Part shown: positions 8,306 to 16,591 of the stretch, in pieces
Layout: every line of letters starts with the position of its first letter
Numbering within the stretch: position 1 is the first letter of the stretch
Origin: CAWBCI01 sp963787195
GTDB taxonomy: Bacteria > Bacteroidota > Bacteroidia > Bacteroidales > JAGOPY01
DNA length: 41,071 nucleotides
Direction: 5' to 3'
Assembly (NCBI GenBank): GCA_963787195.1
Contig: CAWBCI010000083.1
Coordinates: 1 to 41,071 of the forward strand
Translations under genes and position numbers: made by a program
Notes under the pieces: model-generated
What the model was told of the DNA's origin: nothing
The model's input: only the letters and a program-made list of their open reading frames with translations
Database searches by the model: none

Positions 8306-10480
8306 ATGAAAAAGATTTTTACGATTCTTCTATTTTTATTTAGTACTGTGATTTTCAGTCAGGTAAGTTACCAGACTGTTGATGATTTTAATCGGGCTGA
8401 TAATAATACTTTAGGAACAACCTCTTCGGGGAATTCAGTTTGGCTTGAAAATGAACTTGCAGTTACCCAATTTCAGATCAGTTCTAATGCATTATTTTGT
8501 TATACTGGGGCACTTTCCGGCCCCGAACCTACAAATGCTAGCATTGATCTTACAAACGAAATTGCCTCATTTGACCTTGGCAATGGATCTTACGGTTGGT
8601 CCTTTCATATGGATTTGAACAGGGCTCCATCTGGTTGGGGTTCAGCTTCGTATAGTCTTGGATGGGTTATAGCAGGCAATGAAAATGATTTTTCATCAAA
8701 TACAGTCAGCGGATGGGCAATTTTGTGGACATACACTAATCATGAACTTGTTTTGGGAAGATTTTCTGCGGGTATTTCTGGTAATGATCCCTTAACAGTC
8801 ATTATTCATACTGGACTTTCTTGGGATGTTTGTGATGCTGCAGGTGTGAATATCAGGTCCCAAGTTGATGCCAGTGGTAATTGGGCTATATGGTGGGAAG
8901 AAGGTGCACCAATAAACAATGTCTCTGACATTGATGCAAATTCAGCAACTAGTATCAATCCAGATAATACGTATTTTGATGATAGTAATATGAAGTATTA
9001 GTGGTCCAATTTGGTCACATTCAACATCTACAAATAGTACTTCCAATGGAACCATTGACGATTTTGCCTTTGGAGAGGCAACAGGTACAGTGGTAAATAT
9101 CCCGAATAATTTCATAGCATGCAGCGGTTTCCACTGATCAGAACAATCTGTCTTGGACTCGAAATAGTAGTTTGGATAATGTACTTGTTGCTTGGAACAG
9201 TATCAACTATTTTCGGAACCCCTAGCGGATGTTACAGCATCGGTAATCAAATAAATGGAGGAGGGACAGTTTTATATGTTGGACCGGATACTACATTGAT
9301 CCATAATCCTTTATCTCCGTTTACTACTTATTATTACCAAGCATGGTCTGTGGATGGAAGCAGCAACTATTCAGTAGCAGTTTTAGCCAATGCCACAACC
9401 TGGGCCGTCGAACCCAGTGAACATCCAACAGGTTTTGGAGCCGTTGCAGATAATTTCTCCCAGATCACCCTTAGTTGGACTAATCCCACTCTAGCACCGG
9501 ATAATTATTTGATCAAGGCAAGCACCGTTGGATATGGAGATATAGTGGCTCCGGTGGATGGGGTGGCTGAAGCAAATTCTACTCTTGTACATAATATCAC
9601 CTCAGCCTCAACTTCTTACCAGTTTTCAGGCCTTAATTATGGGACCCCTTATTATTTTGAAATATTCCCATACAACGGCACCGGACTTACAGTAAATTAT
9701 AAAACTGATGGCAGTATTCCCCAGGCTACTGCCACTACCGGTGATTTCAGCCTTGACCTGATTATTTCTGAAGTGGCCGATCCCGCTGATGCTGCCAATG
9801 CAAAATTTGTTGAGCTTTACAATACAGGTTTAACAGATATAGATTTTTCAACTACTACAGTTTATTTGGCTAGGCAGGCAAATGGTGGAACTGTCGGTTC
9901 CTTTAAACTTAATGGTATCATTGCGAGCAATGGAAAATTTGTCATAGCTTATGATACTATAGTTTATCGCAATACATTTGGGATTAATGAAAATCAATGG
10001 AATGGTTTGATTAGTGGAAATGGTGATGATGGCTATTTCCTTTATTATGGAGGGGATCATTTAACAGGCGCTGTGTTTGATGCTTATGGTGTTCTTGATG
10101 AAGATGGCACCGACTCAGCCTGGGAATATACCGACAGCCACGCAGTCCGCGTAAGATCCGTAACTTCTCCCAATACAACCTGGACAGCCTCCGAATGGGT
10201 CATAGTCGGTGCGAATGCCGATAATATGACACCGGGCTTCCATGCCGGAACAGTTAACTGGCAGGGAACCTCTTCCACCGATTGGAATGCCAAAGGAGAT
10301 AATTGGGATTCGCCCTATGGTTATGTGCCGGATGCAAGCTGTATCGTAAATATACCTTTGGTTACGAACCAGCCTTCAGTTACTGAAGCTTCCGCCTGTG
10401 ATGAACTTCACCTGGCTACAGACGCATCTTTAGACTTAAGTACAACCGGGAGCCTATTGGTAGGGAATGTGCCTTATTGA
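8306..10480 (+). CDS. Secreted multidomain protein with FN3-like and lamin-tail (LTD) domains, broken by three frameshifts
   Basis: Three reading-frame pieces join into one protein of about 725 residues. Piece one starts at the ATG at 8306 with a signal peptide (MKKIFTILLFLFSTVIFSQ) and a beta-sandwich region opening DDFNRADNNTLG. Removing a G at 9001, a T at 9120 and one T of the TTT at 9211-9213 gives continuous protein: NMKYYGPIWSHST, then IPNNFIAAAVSTDQNNLSW, then NYFGTPSGCYSIGNQ. The third piece carries an FN3-like module (EHPTGF to NYKTDG) and a lamin-tail domain (LDLIISEVADPADAANAKF, roughly 9740-10240). All three lesions are single-base insertions. The protein ends abruptly at 10480 (GSLLVGNVPY) at the edge of the repeat island, and no sorting domain is present, so it may be truncated. 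Only 2 nt separate it from the endonuclease. Confidence 0.72.
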
Positions 10481-10576
10481 TCTGAGGAATTAACATACTG
10501 CTATACACTCACGGATCGTCGTCTTCCTTTACCCCCACTATTCCTCTTGCATAAGGTGGGACGGGTCTGCATATGC
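10481..10576. other. Short gap between the truncated LTD gene and the repeat island
   Basis: No gene seen. A weak inverted pair (cccac / gtggg, about 10532-10560) flanks ttcctcttgc. The end of the preceding secreted-protein gene appears to have been lost here. Confidence 0.3.
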
Positions 10577-10775
10577 CTACCAGATCCCTCCTGCGTCGGG
10601 ATGACGGTTATTTGAAGGAGTTAAGAAAAAGCGGCACGGCAATGGACAAGTAAAAAGTAATTAGTAAAAAGTAATTAGATTTAAGTAGTTTTTAAACATC
10701 TTAATCTACTTACTAATTTCTTCATACTAATTACTTGATTCGAAGTACAGAGTAAAGATTGAAATTGAAGACCAA

Positions 10776-10843
10776 GGTGCAGCGCACCGAAAATATTTGT
10801 AGATATGAAATCCTGATAAATTATGAATGAGGTGCAGCGCACC
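10776..10843 (+). repeat. Pair of REP-like hairpins left of transposase remnant 1
   Basis: ggtgcagcgcacc occurs at 10776-10788 and again at 10831-10843. Each can fold as a 5-bp stem (GGTGC/GCACC) with a 3-nt loop. The second is followed by ggtgatattaaaa, directly before the transposase ATG. Confidence 0.75.
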
Positions 10844-11080
10844 GGTGATATTAAAAATTATGGCCAATACTTACACACAATCCCATTTTCACCTGGTTTT
10901 TGCAGAGCTTTTACCCATTCACATTCACAAATCGACAAGGTCGTAAAATATATTAACGGACAAGAACAACATCATAAGAAAAAAACTTTTAAGGAAGAAT
11001 ATCTTGAGATTTTAAATAAAAATGATATCCGGTTCAAGGACGAATATTTATTTGATTTCTTTGAAGATTTCCCTGGTTAA
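10823..11080 (+). pseudogene. Internally deleted IS200-like / REP-associated tyrosine transposase remnant, copy 1
   Basis: The C-terminal frame (to the TAA at 11078-11080) reads AFTHSHSQIDKVVKYINGQE, then HHKKKTFKEEYLEILNK, and ends DEYLFDFFEDFPG. This is the characteristic C-terminus of Bacteroidota IS200-like Y1 transposases. The N-terminus is also present but in another frame, starting at the ATG at 10860: MANTYTQSHFHLVFA. The central part between HLVFA and AFTHSH, which should hold the HUH metal-binding motif and the catalytic tyrosine (usually just before GAF), is missing. The product cannot be an active transposase. The small open frame from 10823 only begins in frame by chance inside a hairpin. 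The element may once have been moved in trans by a full-length relative elsewhere. Confidence 0.8.
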
Positions 11081-11094
11081 AACTAACAATTACC

Positions 11095-11161
11095 GGTGCG
11101 CTGCACCTCATCAAACTTTCACTAGTTCATCTTGCTACAACTATTTCCGGTGCTCTGCACC
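11095..11161 (-). repeat. Pair of inverted REP-like hairpins right of transposase remnant 1
   Basis: ggtgcgctgcacc at 11095-11107 and the variant ggtgctctgcacc at 11149-11161 are the reverse complement of the left pair, so the remnant is bracketed by hairpins in opposite orientation, as expected for REP/RAYT-type units. Confidence 0.75.
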
Positions 11162-11307
11162 TCGGTTCGGAGGATTTAGATTCAATTTCGCCATATACAG
11201 GGAATTATGGATCAAAAGAATTTCTTCCTAATATGACCCTACAGCTATTTCTGGTATACTGCAGCTCTGAGAGTATTTTTTGTATTAATTTCCTACAAAT
11301 ATCCCCG

Positions 11308-11500
11308 TTTTCTATCGTTAGTCGTTGGTCGAAAAATAAAATCCCAATTTAGAGAGTTCGGATCAGAGGTGCAGCGCACCGGTGATATTAAAACTGGTGA
11401 CAAATCCCAATTATTGATTATAGGTCGTTGATAAAGAGAAAAGGAATCCTTCTGGCCGGATCAATTTTCAATATGCAATTTACAAACTTCGGACTAAATG
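11308..11500. other. Spacer between the two long direct repeats with a solitary REP-like hairpin
   Basis: No gene is seen. A ninth ggtgcagcgcacc hairpin lies at 11368-11380 followed by the same ggtgatattaaaa context as the others, and a heptamer-phase stretch gttagtcgttggtcg lies at 11317-11331. The spacer therefore also carries repeat debris. Confidence 0.6.
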
Positions 11501-11699
11501 CTACCAGATCCCTTCTGCGTCGGGATGACGGTTATTTGAAGGAGTTAAGAAAAAGCGGCACGGCAATGGACAAGTAAAAAGTAATTAGCAAAAAGTAATT
11601 AGATTTAAGTAGTTTTTAAACATCTTAATCTACTTACTAATTTCTTCATACTAATTACTTGATTCGAAGTACAGAGTAAAGATTGAAATTGAAGACCAA

Positions 11700-11767
11700 G
11701 GTGCAGAGCACCGAAAATATTTGTAGATATGAAATCCTGATAAATTATGAATGAGGTGCAGCGCACC
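11700..11767 (+). repeat. Pair of REP-like hairpins left of transposase remnant 2
   Basis: A variant ggtgcagagcacc at 11700-11712 and a canonical ggtgcagcgcacc at 11755-11767, in the same positions as in copy 1. Confidence 0.75.
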
Positions 11768-12004
11768 GGTGATATTAAAAATTATGGCCAATACTTACAC
11801 ACAATCCCATTTTCACCTGGTTTTTTCAGAGCTTTTACCCATTCACATTCACAAATTGACAAGGTCGTAAAATATATTAACGGACAAGAACAACATCATA
11901 AGAAAAAAACTTTTAAGGAAGAATATCTTGAGATTTTAAATAAAAATGATATCCGGTTCAAGGACGAATATTTATTTGATTTCTTTGAAGATTTCCCTGG
12001 TTAA
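11747..12004 (+). pseudogene. Internally deleted IS200-like / REP-associated tyrosine transposase remnant, copy 2
   Basis: Same remnant as at 10823-11080, with the same internal deletion, so the deletion predates the duplication. The N-terminal fragment starts at the ATG at 11784 and the C-terminal fragment ends at 12004. One substitution at the deletion junction changes Cys to Phe in the fused frame. No catalytic HUH or tyrosine region remains. Confidence 0.8.
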
Positions 12005-12018
12005 AACTAACAATTACC

Positions 12019-12085
12019 GGTGCGCTGCACCTCATCAAACTTTCACTAGTTCATCTTGCTACAACTATTTCCGGTGCGCTGCACC
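12019..12085 (-). repeat. Pair of inverted REP-like hairpins right of transposase remnant 2
   Basis: Two canonical ggtgcgctgcacc units at 12019-12031 and 12073-12085, inverted relative to the left pair. Confidence 0.75.
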
Positions 12086-12223
12086 TCGGTTCGGAGGATT
12101 TAGATTCAATTTCGCCATATACAGGGAATTATGGATCAAAAGAATTTCTTCCTAATATGACCCTACAGCTATTTCTGGTATACTGCAGCTCTGAGGGTAT
12201 TTTTGTATCAATTTCCTACAAAT

Positions 12224-12264
12224 ATCCCCGGTCCGCATTTATAATCTGCAGGCCGGGGATTTTT
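12224..12264 (+). terminator. Stem-loop followed by a T-run
   Basis: ATCCCCGG at 12224-12231 pairs with CCGGGGAT at 12253-12260 and five T follow, giving a rho-independent terminator shape on the plus strand. It faces into the 3' end of the minus-strand M16 protease gene and may insulate it. The right boundary of the long direct repeat lies within its left arm; copy 1 has only that left arm (atatccccg near 11300). Confidence 0.5.
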
Positions 12265-12310
12265 ACTTCTTCCTATTTTAAAAAGAATATTTCAATTCAT
12301 CCTTTCTTCT

Positions 12311-15118
12311 TTATTCCTTATACAGAACAGGATCACCGAATCCAAGGTCCTTCAATGAACTCATCTGTGTTGCAGCATCCCCTGCAATTACATAATACAT
12401 AGCATTCGGGTTAATGTATTTGTCGGCAAGTTCTTTATGCTGTTCCAAAGTCATATTCCTTACAATATCCTGTTCATTTTTAACATAATCTTTGGGAAGG
12501 TCATACATGCTCATATCTTCCAGCATCCCGATCAAAGCCCTCAGGGTTTCAAAATCCCTTGCATTGGATTTGATCAGTGCATTTTTGGTAAACTGCAGGT
12601 CTTCATCCGTAATGCCGGCCCTGTATTTTTCCATCAGGTCTTTGAAAATAAGGACCGATTCGTTGGTGGCCGATGAACGTACACTGGAGGAAGCCATGAA
12701 AGTACCCGGCACATAAGATCCGCTGAAATTGGTGCGGGCACCGTAGGTATATCCTTTTTCTTCACGAAGTATCATATTCACCCAGCCATTGAAAGCGCCT
12801 CCGAGTTTATAATTCATAACCGTAGCAGGGTAATAATCAGGATCGCTCTTGTCGAGGCCGAGGCAGCCGATATTGATGACCGACTGTTTGGCGCCCGGAA
12901 CATCCACGAAAATTACTTTGGAAGTGCTGAGGGGTTCAGGATAGGTATATTTCGGGAAATTAACTTCCTTGGCCGGCCATTTCTCCGATAGGTCCTGCAG
13001 GGAGGCAATAACTTTTTCCTTTTTGATATTACCGGCAATATGGAAGCTTGCAACTGAGGGACTGAAATTGCTTGCATAGAAGTTTTTCAGATCATCCAGA
13101 GTGATAGCCTTTACCGACTCTTCAGTTCCAAGCCGGTCGGTCGAGAGGATATTGTCATTACCATAAACGAGTTCATTGAAGGCATCCCTTGCAAGGCTGT
13201 TCGGGTCGGCTTTCTGCCGCATCAAGCGGTTCAGGACCTTGCTTTTGGCCATATCAAATTCCTCTGCATCCCAGCGTGGTTCCAGCAGAATTTCTTCTAC
13301 CAGGGCCAGGGCTTTATCATAATTCCTGGAAAGAGTATTCACGCTAATGGTGATATCACTGCCGGAAGTATTCATATTGATACTTGCACCCAACTTTTCT
13401 ATTTCTTCTTCAAGTTGCTGTGGACTTTTGTTTTTAGTTCCTTCCATCATCAGCTCGGAGACCAGATTTGCCACGCCGGGTTTTTCAGGATCATCCAGGT
13501 AATGGCCGCCTTTCAATACGATATTGAACTGCACCAGGGGTAATTCGTCCTGCTGTATTCCGAAAATGCGCATCCCGTCGGCCAGGTTTGCGTCCCACAC
13601 CAGGGGAATGTTCAGCAAAGGATCCGGCCCGTCTGAAGGTATTACGGAACGATCGAATGAGGAAGGCGTCTTTTGGATCGCTTCTTCCTTCATATCCTCT
13701 ATCTTAACCTGGGTGGCATTGCTGATATCCTCTTCCTTCACATTGGCATCAACAGAACCCTCGGCAACCAGGTCGAGCTGTCCCTTGGGAACAAAACTGG
13801 TGGCCAGGTAAGGTTTACCTTTGATATACTTGTCGTATACACGCATGATGTCTTCCCTGGTAACGGCTTTTAATTTTTCAATGTCAGTCTTGTAATATGA
13901 AGGATCTCCGGCATATTCATTATAGGATGCAAGCTGGAAAGATTTTCCAAGGACGCTGCTGATGCCATTGTAGAAATCAGTTTCCTGGCTGGCTTTGATC
14001 CTTTCCACATCTTCAGTGCTAAAACCATCGGTTTCAAATTTCTGCAGGGCTTCGAAAATTCCGGCTTCCACATCTTTCAGGTTAACCCCTTCGTTGGCGG
14101 TAACGACTATATTAAATGCTCCGGCAATTTCCTGGCTTCCATTATAAGCATACTGGCTGGTGGTCAGTTTTTTTTCTTTTTCGAGGACTTTATAAAGAGG
14201 AGCTTTCTTACCCTGCGACAGGAGCTGACCCAAATATGTCAGCGGATAGGAATCTTCGCTATATTCCTCGACAGTTGGCCAGATCATGCGTAACTGGGGA
14301 GTTTTGGCAAAATTGTCTTCATGATAAAGCTTTTTGGTAGCTTCAAGAGTAATGAGTTGTGCCTGTGAATCTTTCACATCGGCGCCGCGGGGGATTTCAC
14401 CGAAATATTTTTCTACGAGCCTTTTAGCTTCAGTTGTGTCAAAATCTCCGGCCAAAACAAGTGTGGCATTGTTGGGGATATAATATTTACTATGAAAATC
14501 TTTTACATCAGCAATAGTTGCGTTGAAAAGATCCTGCATATCCCCGATTACAGTCCAGCTATAAGGATGTCCCTTGGGATAAAGATTTTTAGCAATGACC
14601 TCCTGGGTGTAGCCATAAGCGCGGTTGTCATATGATTGCCTTTTTTCATTCTGGACAACATTTTGCTGTACGGCAAATGATTTGGCAGTGACCGTATTGA
14701 TCATATATCCCATGCGGTCGGATTCCATCCAGATTATTTTTTCCAGGGCATTTTTCGGAACGACCTCAAAATAGGTTGTAGCGTCATTCCCGGTACCTCC
14801 GTTAAGCGTGCCGCCGGCATTCTGGATTAGTTTAAAGAATTGGTCTTCCGGAACATTTTCAGATCTCTGGAACATCATGTGTTCAAAAAGGTGGGCAAAG
14901 CCTGTATGGCCTTCTGTTTCACGGTTGGAACCAACATGATACTGCACGGCAAGTGCTACGATAGGATCCGATTTGTCGACATGCAGGATTACGTCCAATC
15001 CATTGGAAAGACTGTATTTTTCATAATCCAGTTTTAATTCGGTCTTCTTCACGGGTTCTTTGCATCCTGCCATAAGTATCACAATTAGCCCCAAACTTGC
15101 ATAAAATAATTTTTTCAT
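12311..15118 (-). CDS. M16 family zinc metallopeptidase (insulinase/pitrilysin-like), lipoprotein
   Basis: A 935-residue protease with a lipoprotein signal peptide (lipobox LMAGC, lipidated Cys at residue 19), so it is expected on a membrane facing the periplasm or outside. The inverted zinc motif HLFEH is at residues 76-80, and the distal ligand region appears in QNEKRQSYDN. The second, catalytically inactive M16 half (from about residue 510) carries the family's typical GYTYGARTNFSG substrate-binding motif. This two-domain architecture is normal for full-length M16B/C enzymes, which degrade peptides in a closed chamber. The gene is monocistronic, with a plausible promoter at 15203-15232. 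Its 3' end faces the repeat island, and it is intact despite the frameshifts elsewhere. Confidence 0.93.
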   Translation of the reverse strand: MKKLFYASLGLIVILMAGCKEPVKKTELKLDYEKYSLSNGLDVILHVDKSDPIVALAVQYHVGSNRETEGHTGFAHLFEHMMFQRSENVPEDQFFKLIQNAGGTLNGGTGNDATTYFEVVPKNALEKIIWMESDRMGYMINTVTAKSFAVQQNVVQNEKRQSYDNRAYGYTQEVIAKNLYPKGHPYSWTVIGDMQDLFNATIADVKDFHSKYYIPNNATLVLAGDFDTTEAKRLVEKYFGEIPRGADVKDSQAQLITLEATKKLYHEDNFAKTPQLRMIWPTVEEYSEDSYPLTYLGQLLSQGKKAPLYKVLEKEKKLTTSQYAYNGSQEIAGAFNIVVTANEGVNLKDVEAGIFEALQKFETDGFSTEDVERIKASQETDFYNGISSVLGKSFQLASYNEYAGDPSYYKTDIEKLKAVTREDIMRVYDKYIKGKPYLATSFVPKGQLDLVAEGSVDANVKEEDISNATQVKIEDMKEEAIQKTPSSFDRSVIPSDGPDPLLNIPLVWDANLADGMRIFGIQQDELPLVQFNIVLKGGHYLDDPEKPGVANLVSELMMEGTKNKSPQQLEEEIEKLGASINMNTSGSDITISVNTLSRNYDKALALVEEILLEPRWDAEEFDMAKSKVLNRLMRQKADPNSLARDAFNELVYGNDNILSTDRLGTEESVKAITLDDLKNFYASNFSPSVASFHIAGNIKKEKVIASLQDLSEKWPAKEVNFPKYTYPEPLSTSKVIFVDVPGAKQSVINIGCLGLDKSDPDYYPATVMNYKLGGAFNGWVNMILREEKGYTYGARTNFSGSYVPGTFMASSSVRSSATNESVLIFKDLMEKYRAGITDEDLQFTKNALIKSNARDFETLRALIGMLEDMSMYDLPKDYVKNEQDIVRNMTLEQHKELADKYINPNAMYYVIAGDAATQMSSLKDLGFGDPVLYKE

Positions 15119-15482
15119 TAGTTAATTATGGTTTTAATTTATTGGAATTTGAAAAAAGCTGTCCTAAAAACAAATGAAATTGGGTGTTTGCAAAAGGGGG
15201 GATAAAGCTATGAAATAAGCTTGTAAGAACAAGTGTTTTTTTTAGGAAAATTTAATGGTGATTTTGGTAGAAAATTGGAATAGTGAAATTGGGTGAAAGT
15301 TAGCTATGTACGTAAAACTGTTTATGGTTAAAACTCTGCTGAAAGACCTATTGTTTTCAGGGTTATGGGGTCGAATAAATTGATTAACAGTATATTACTT
15401 ATGAATTTGAAGAATTGCTAAGGTATTACTAGGATTAAGCTTTAAAAAGTTATGTTTCGATTTGCTTACACGTTGCTAATAG
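15119..15482. other. AT-rich intergenic region, no gene seen
   Basis: Apart from the candidate M16 promoter, I see no coding potential, RNA structure or repeat in this stretch. Confidence 0.5.
15203..15232 (-). promoter_or_regulatory. Candidate promoter of the M16 protease gene
   Basis: On the minus strand TTG (15232-15230) is followed after 19 nt by TAGCTTTA (15210-15203), one base off the TAnnTTTG consensus. The leader to the ATG at 15118 would be about 80 nt. Confidence 0.45.
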
Positions 15483-15654
15483 CTACCAGATCCCTCCTGC
15501 GTCGGGATGACGATTCATTCTATTATATATGAAAAGCGGCGGGCAAGCCTTTGAAAACTTCAAAGGCTTGCCCGCCGCTTTCTAAGAACCACTACAAAGC
15601 CCGTCATCCCGAACGCATGTAAGGGATCTGGCGGCGGATTGCAGAGGAGAAACC
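15483..15654. repeat. Nested-hairpin repeat element, copy A
   Basis: The outer arms are imperfect inverted copies: ccagatccctcctg to gggatgacg at 15486-15512, and cgtcatcccgaacg to gggatctgg at 15602-15631. Between them lies an inner hairpin with a perfect 23-bp stem and a 3-nt loop (15533-15555 / 15559-15581), beginning aaagcggcgggcaagcc. A tail gcagaggagaaacc follows at 15641-15654. The same architecture with different inner-stem sequence occurs at 16232-16434, and left halves occur at 10577 and 11501. Confidence 0.85.
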
Positions 15655-15902
15655 AATCAGTTCAAAGTTCAAAATGCAAAGTGAAAAGTTGAAGTTTATA
15701 AGTTATTGGTTAATGGTTGAAATTCATCGACTGACGACTCACGACTTGCTCCCCGCGCTTCTTTTCTCATAGGTCAAGTGACACCGTAATCTCGCGGGAA
15801 TCTCCATAGCTATTAAGACAGAAATTCAATTTTATTGAAAAGTATCAAAAAAAAAGCCAAATCCTACAGGTATAAATCTTTTTTATCAGGATTAATCAGA
15901 AG
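15655..15902. other. Spacer with short heptamer-phase repeats upstream of the GIY-YIG gene
   Basis: agttcaa occurs twice in tandem at 15659-15672, and cgactga cgactca cgacttg forms a 7-nt-phase stretch at 15728-15748. No gene or clear promoter is seen. Confidence 0.5.
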
Positions 15903-16202
15903 ATGAAAGCAGGGTATATTTACATATTGACAAACAAGACAAATGCCGTTTTCTATGTAGGAGTGACATCAAATTTGTCAAGACGGATGCGTGAGCACCG
16001 CGATGGGGTAGGTTCGGTCTTCTGCAGAAAATACCATATCAGAAAGTTGGTTTACTATGAACAGCAGATAGATATTATGAGTGCTATAAGAAGAGAAAAA
16101 CAACTAAAAAAATGGAAGCGTTCCTGGAAGATTGATCTCATAAGACAAAGAAATCCAGAAATGAAAGATCTGCTGGATAAAGGAAATTTATCCATGAAAT
16201 GA
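15903..16202 (+). CDS. Small GIY-YIG nuclease domain protein
   Basis: A 99-residue single-domain GIY-YIG protein. The first motif is GYIYILTN (residues 4-11) and the second YVGVTSNL (19-26). The conserved Arg follows in SRRMREH, and a Glu in YYEQQ is near residue 53, so the fold and nuclease residues look intact. The length is normal for the standalone UvrC-N-terminal-like (YhbQ/UPF0213) group, whose role is poorly known. The gene stands alone between two nested-hairpin repeat elements that face it on both sides, an arrangement that suggests but does not prove a link between the nuclease and the repeats. No clear promoter is seen. Confidence 0.88.
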   Translation: MKAGYIYILTNKTNAVFYVGVTSNLSRRMREHRDGVGSVFCRKYHIRKLVYYEQQIDIMSAIRREKQLKKWKRSWKIDLIRQRNPEMKDLLDKGNLSMK

Positions 16203-16231
16203 ATGCAGCTTCTAAATAAGTCTGGCACGAA

Positions 16232-16434
16232 AGCTGGCCAGATCCCCGCGTTCGCGAGGATGACGACCTGGACGAAATAGAAAAGAAAAGCGGCGCGGCA
16301 CACCTTAATGATTTCCAAATGTGTGCCGCGCCGCTTTTCCTTAGATCAAACTGACCCCGTCATCCTCGCGCAAGCGGGGAAACGTCATCCCGGCGCAGGC
16401 CGGGATCTCGTAAGCGGGATGCAGAGGAGAAACC
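16232..16434. repeat. Nested-hairpin repeat element, copy B
   Basis: The outer left arm, gatccccgcgttcgcgagg within 16238-16265, is answered by cgtcatcctcgcgcaagcgg at 16358-16377 and by a second arm starting cgtcatcccggcgcagg at 16383-16410. The inner hairpin has a perfect 19-bp stem (16285-16303 / 16321-16339, core gcggcgcggcacac) with a 17-nt loop. The tail gcagaggagaaacc at 16421-16434 is shared with copy A. Confidence 0.85.
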
Positions 16435-16591
16435 CATTAGCCCGAAGTTCTTATTTCATAAACATAAAAGTACAAATTGAAGCAGTACTTTTAGTCTGAT
16501 TTTATAGGGGGCTGGCACAATACCAACTGCTGACAACGACTGAGTTAAGATGTAGCTTATGCACTGCAACTAACTGAAAAAGGATTAAAAA
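16435..16591. other. Intergenic remainder, nothing recognised
   Basis: Between element B and the end of the four-repeat lipoprotein gene I see no gene, hairpin with T-run, or other clear signal. Confidence 0.4.

Larger units (their letters stand above)
10577..11307. repeat. Direct repeat copy 1 (about 731 bp) carrying a decayed IS200/REP-type transposase
   Basis: The copy begins ctaccagatccctcctgcgt and ends near atatccccg. An almost identical copy lies 924 bp downstream at 11501-12230; I count about ten differences by eye. Inside are, in order: the left outer arm and left inner arm of the nested-hairpin element also found at 15483 and 16232, a 14-nt tandem (taaaaagtaattag twice), two direct ggtgcagcgcacc hairpins, the transposase remnant, and two inverted hairpins. 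Confidence 0.9.
11501..12230. repeat. Direct repeat copy 2 (about 730 bp)
   Basis: Second copy of the unit at 10577-11307, offset by 924 bp. Differences include a substitution that breaks the first hairpin (agagcacc for agcgcacc near 11703) and one that perfects the fourth (gcgctgcacc at 12076-12085). The right edge falls inside the left arm of a stem-loop at 12224-12260. Confidence 0.9.

Noticed and set aside
8306..10480. Programmed ribosomal frameshifting in the secreted LTD protein
   Set aside because: Three separate +1 corrections are needed and no slippery site plus structure is evident; similar breaks occur in unrelated genes, so sequencing errors are simpler.
10776..12085. CRISPR-like array of repeated 13-mers (ggtgcagcgcacc)
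   Set aside because: Spacings are irregular (42 to over 250 nt), orientation alternates, there are no unique spacers of constant length and no cas genes. The REP-hairpin explanation fits better.
12157..12402. Plus-strand frame at the end of repeat copy 2
   Set aside because: It overlaps the terminator and the 3' end of the M16 protease gene on the other strand, and has no recognisable domain.
16055..16318. Minus-strand frame with VVILANAGI overlapping the GIY-YIG gene
   Set aside because: It is the translation of the palindromic cgtcatcc-type repeat, antisense to a better-supported gene.
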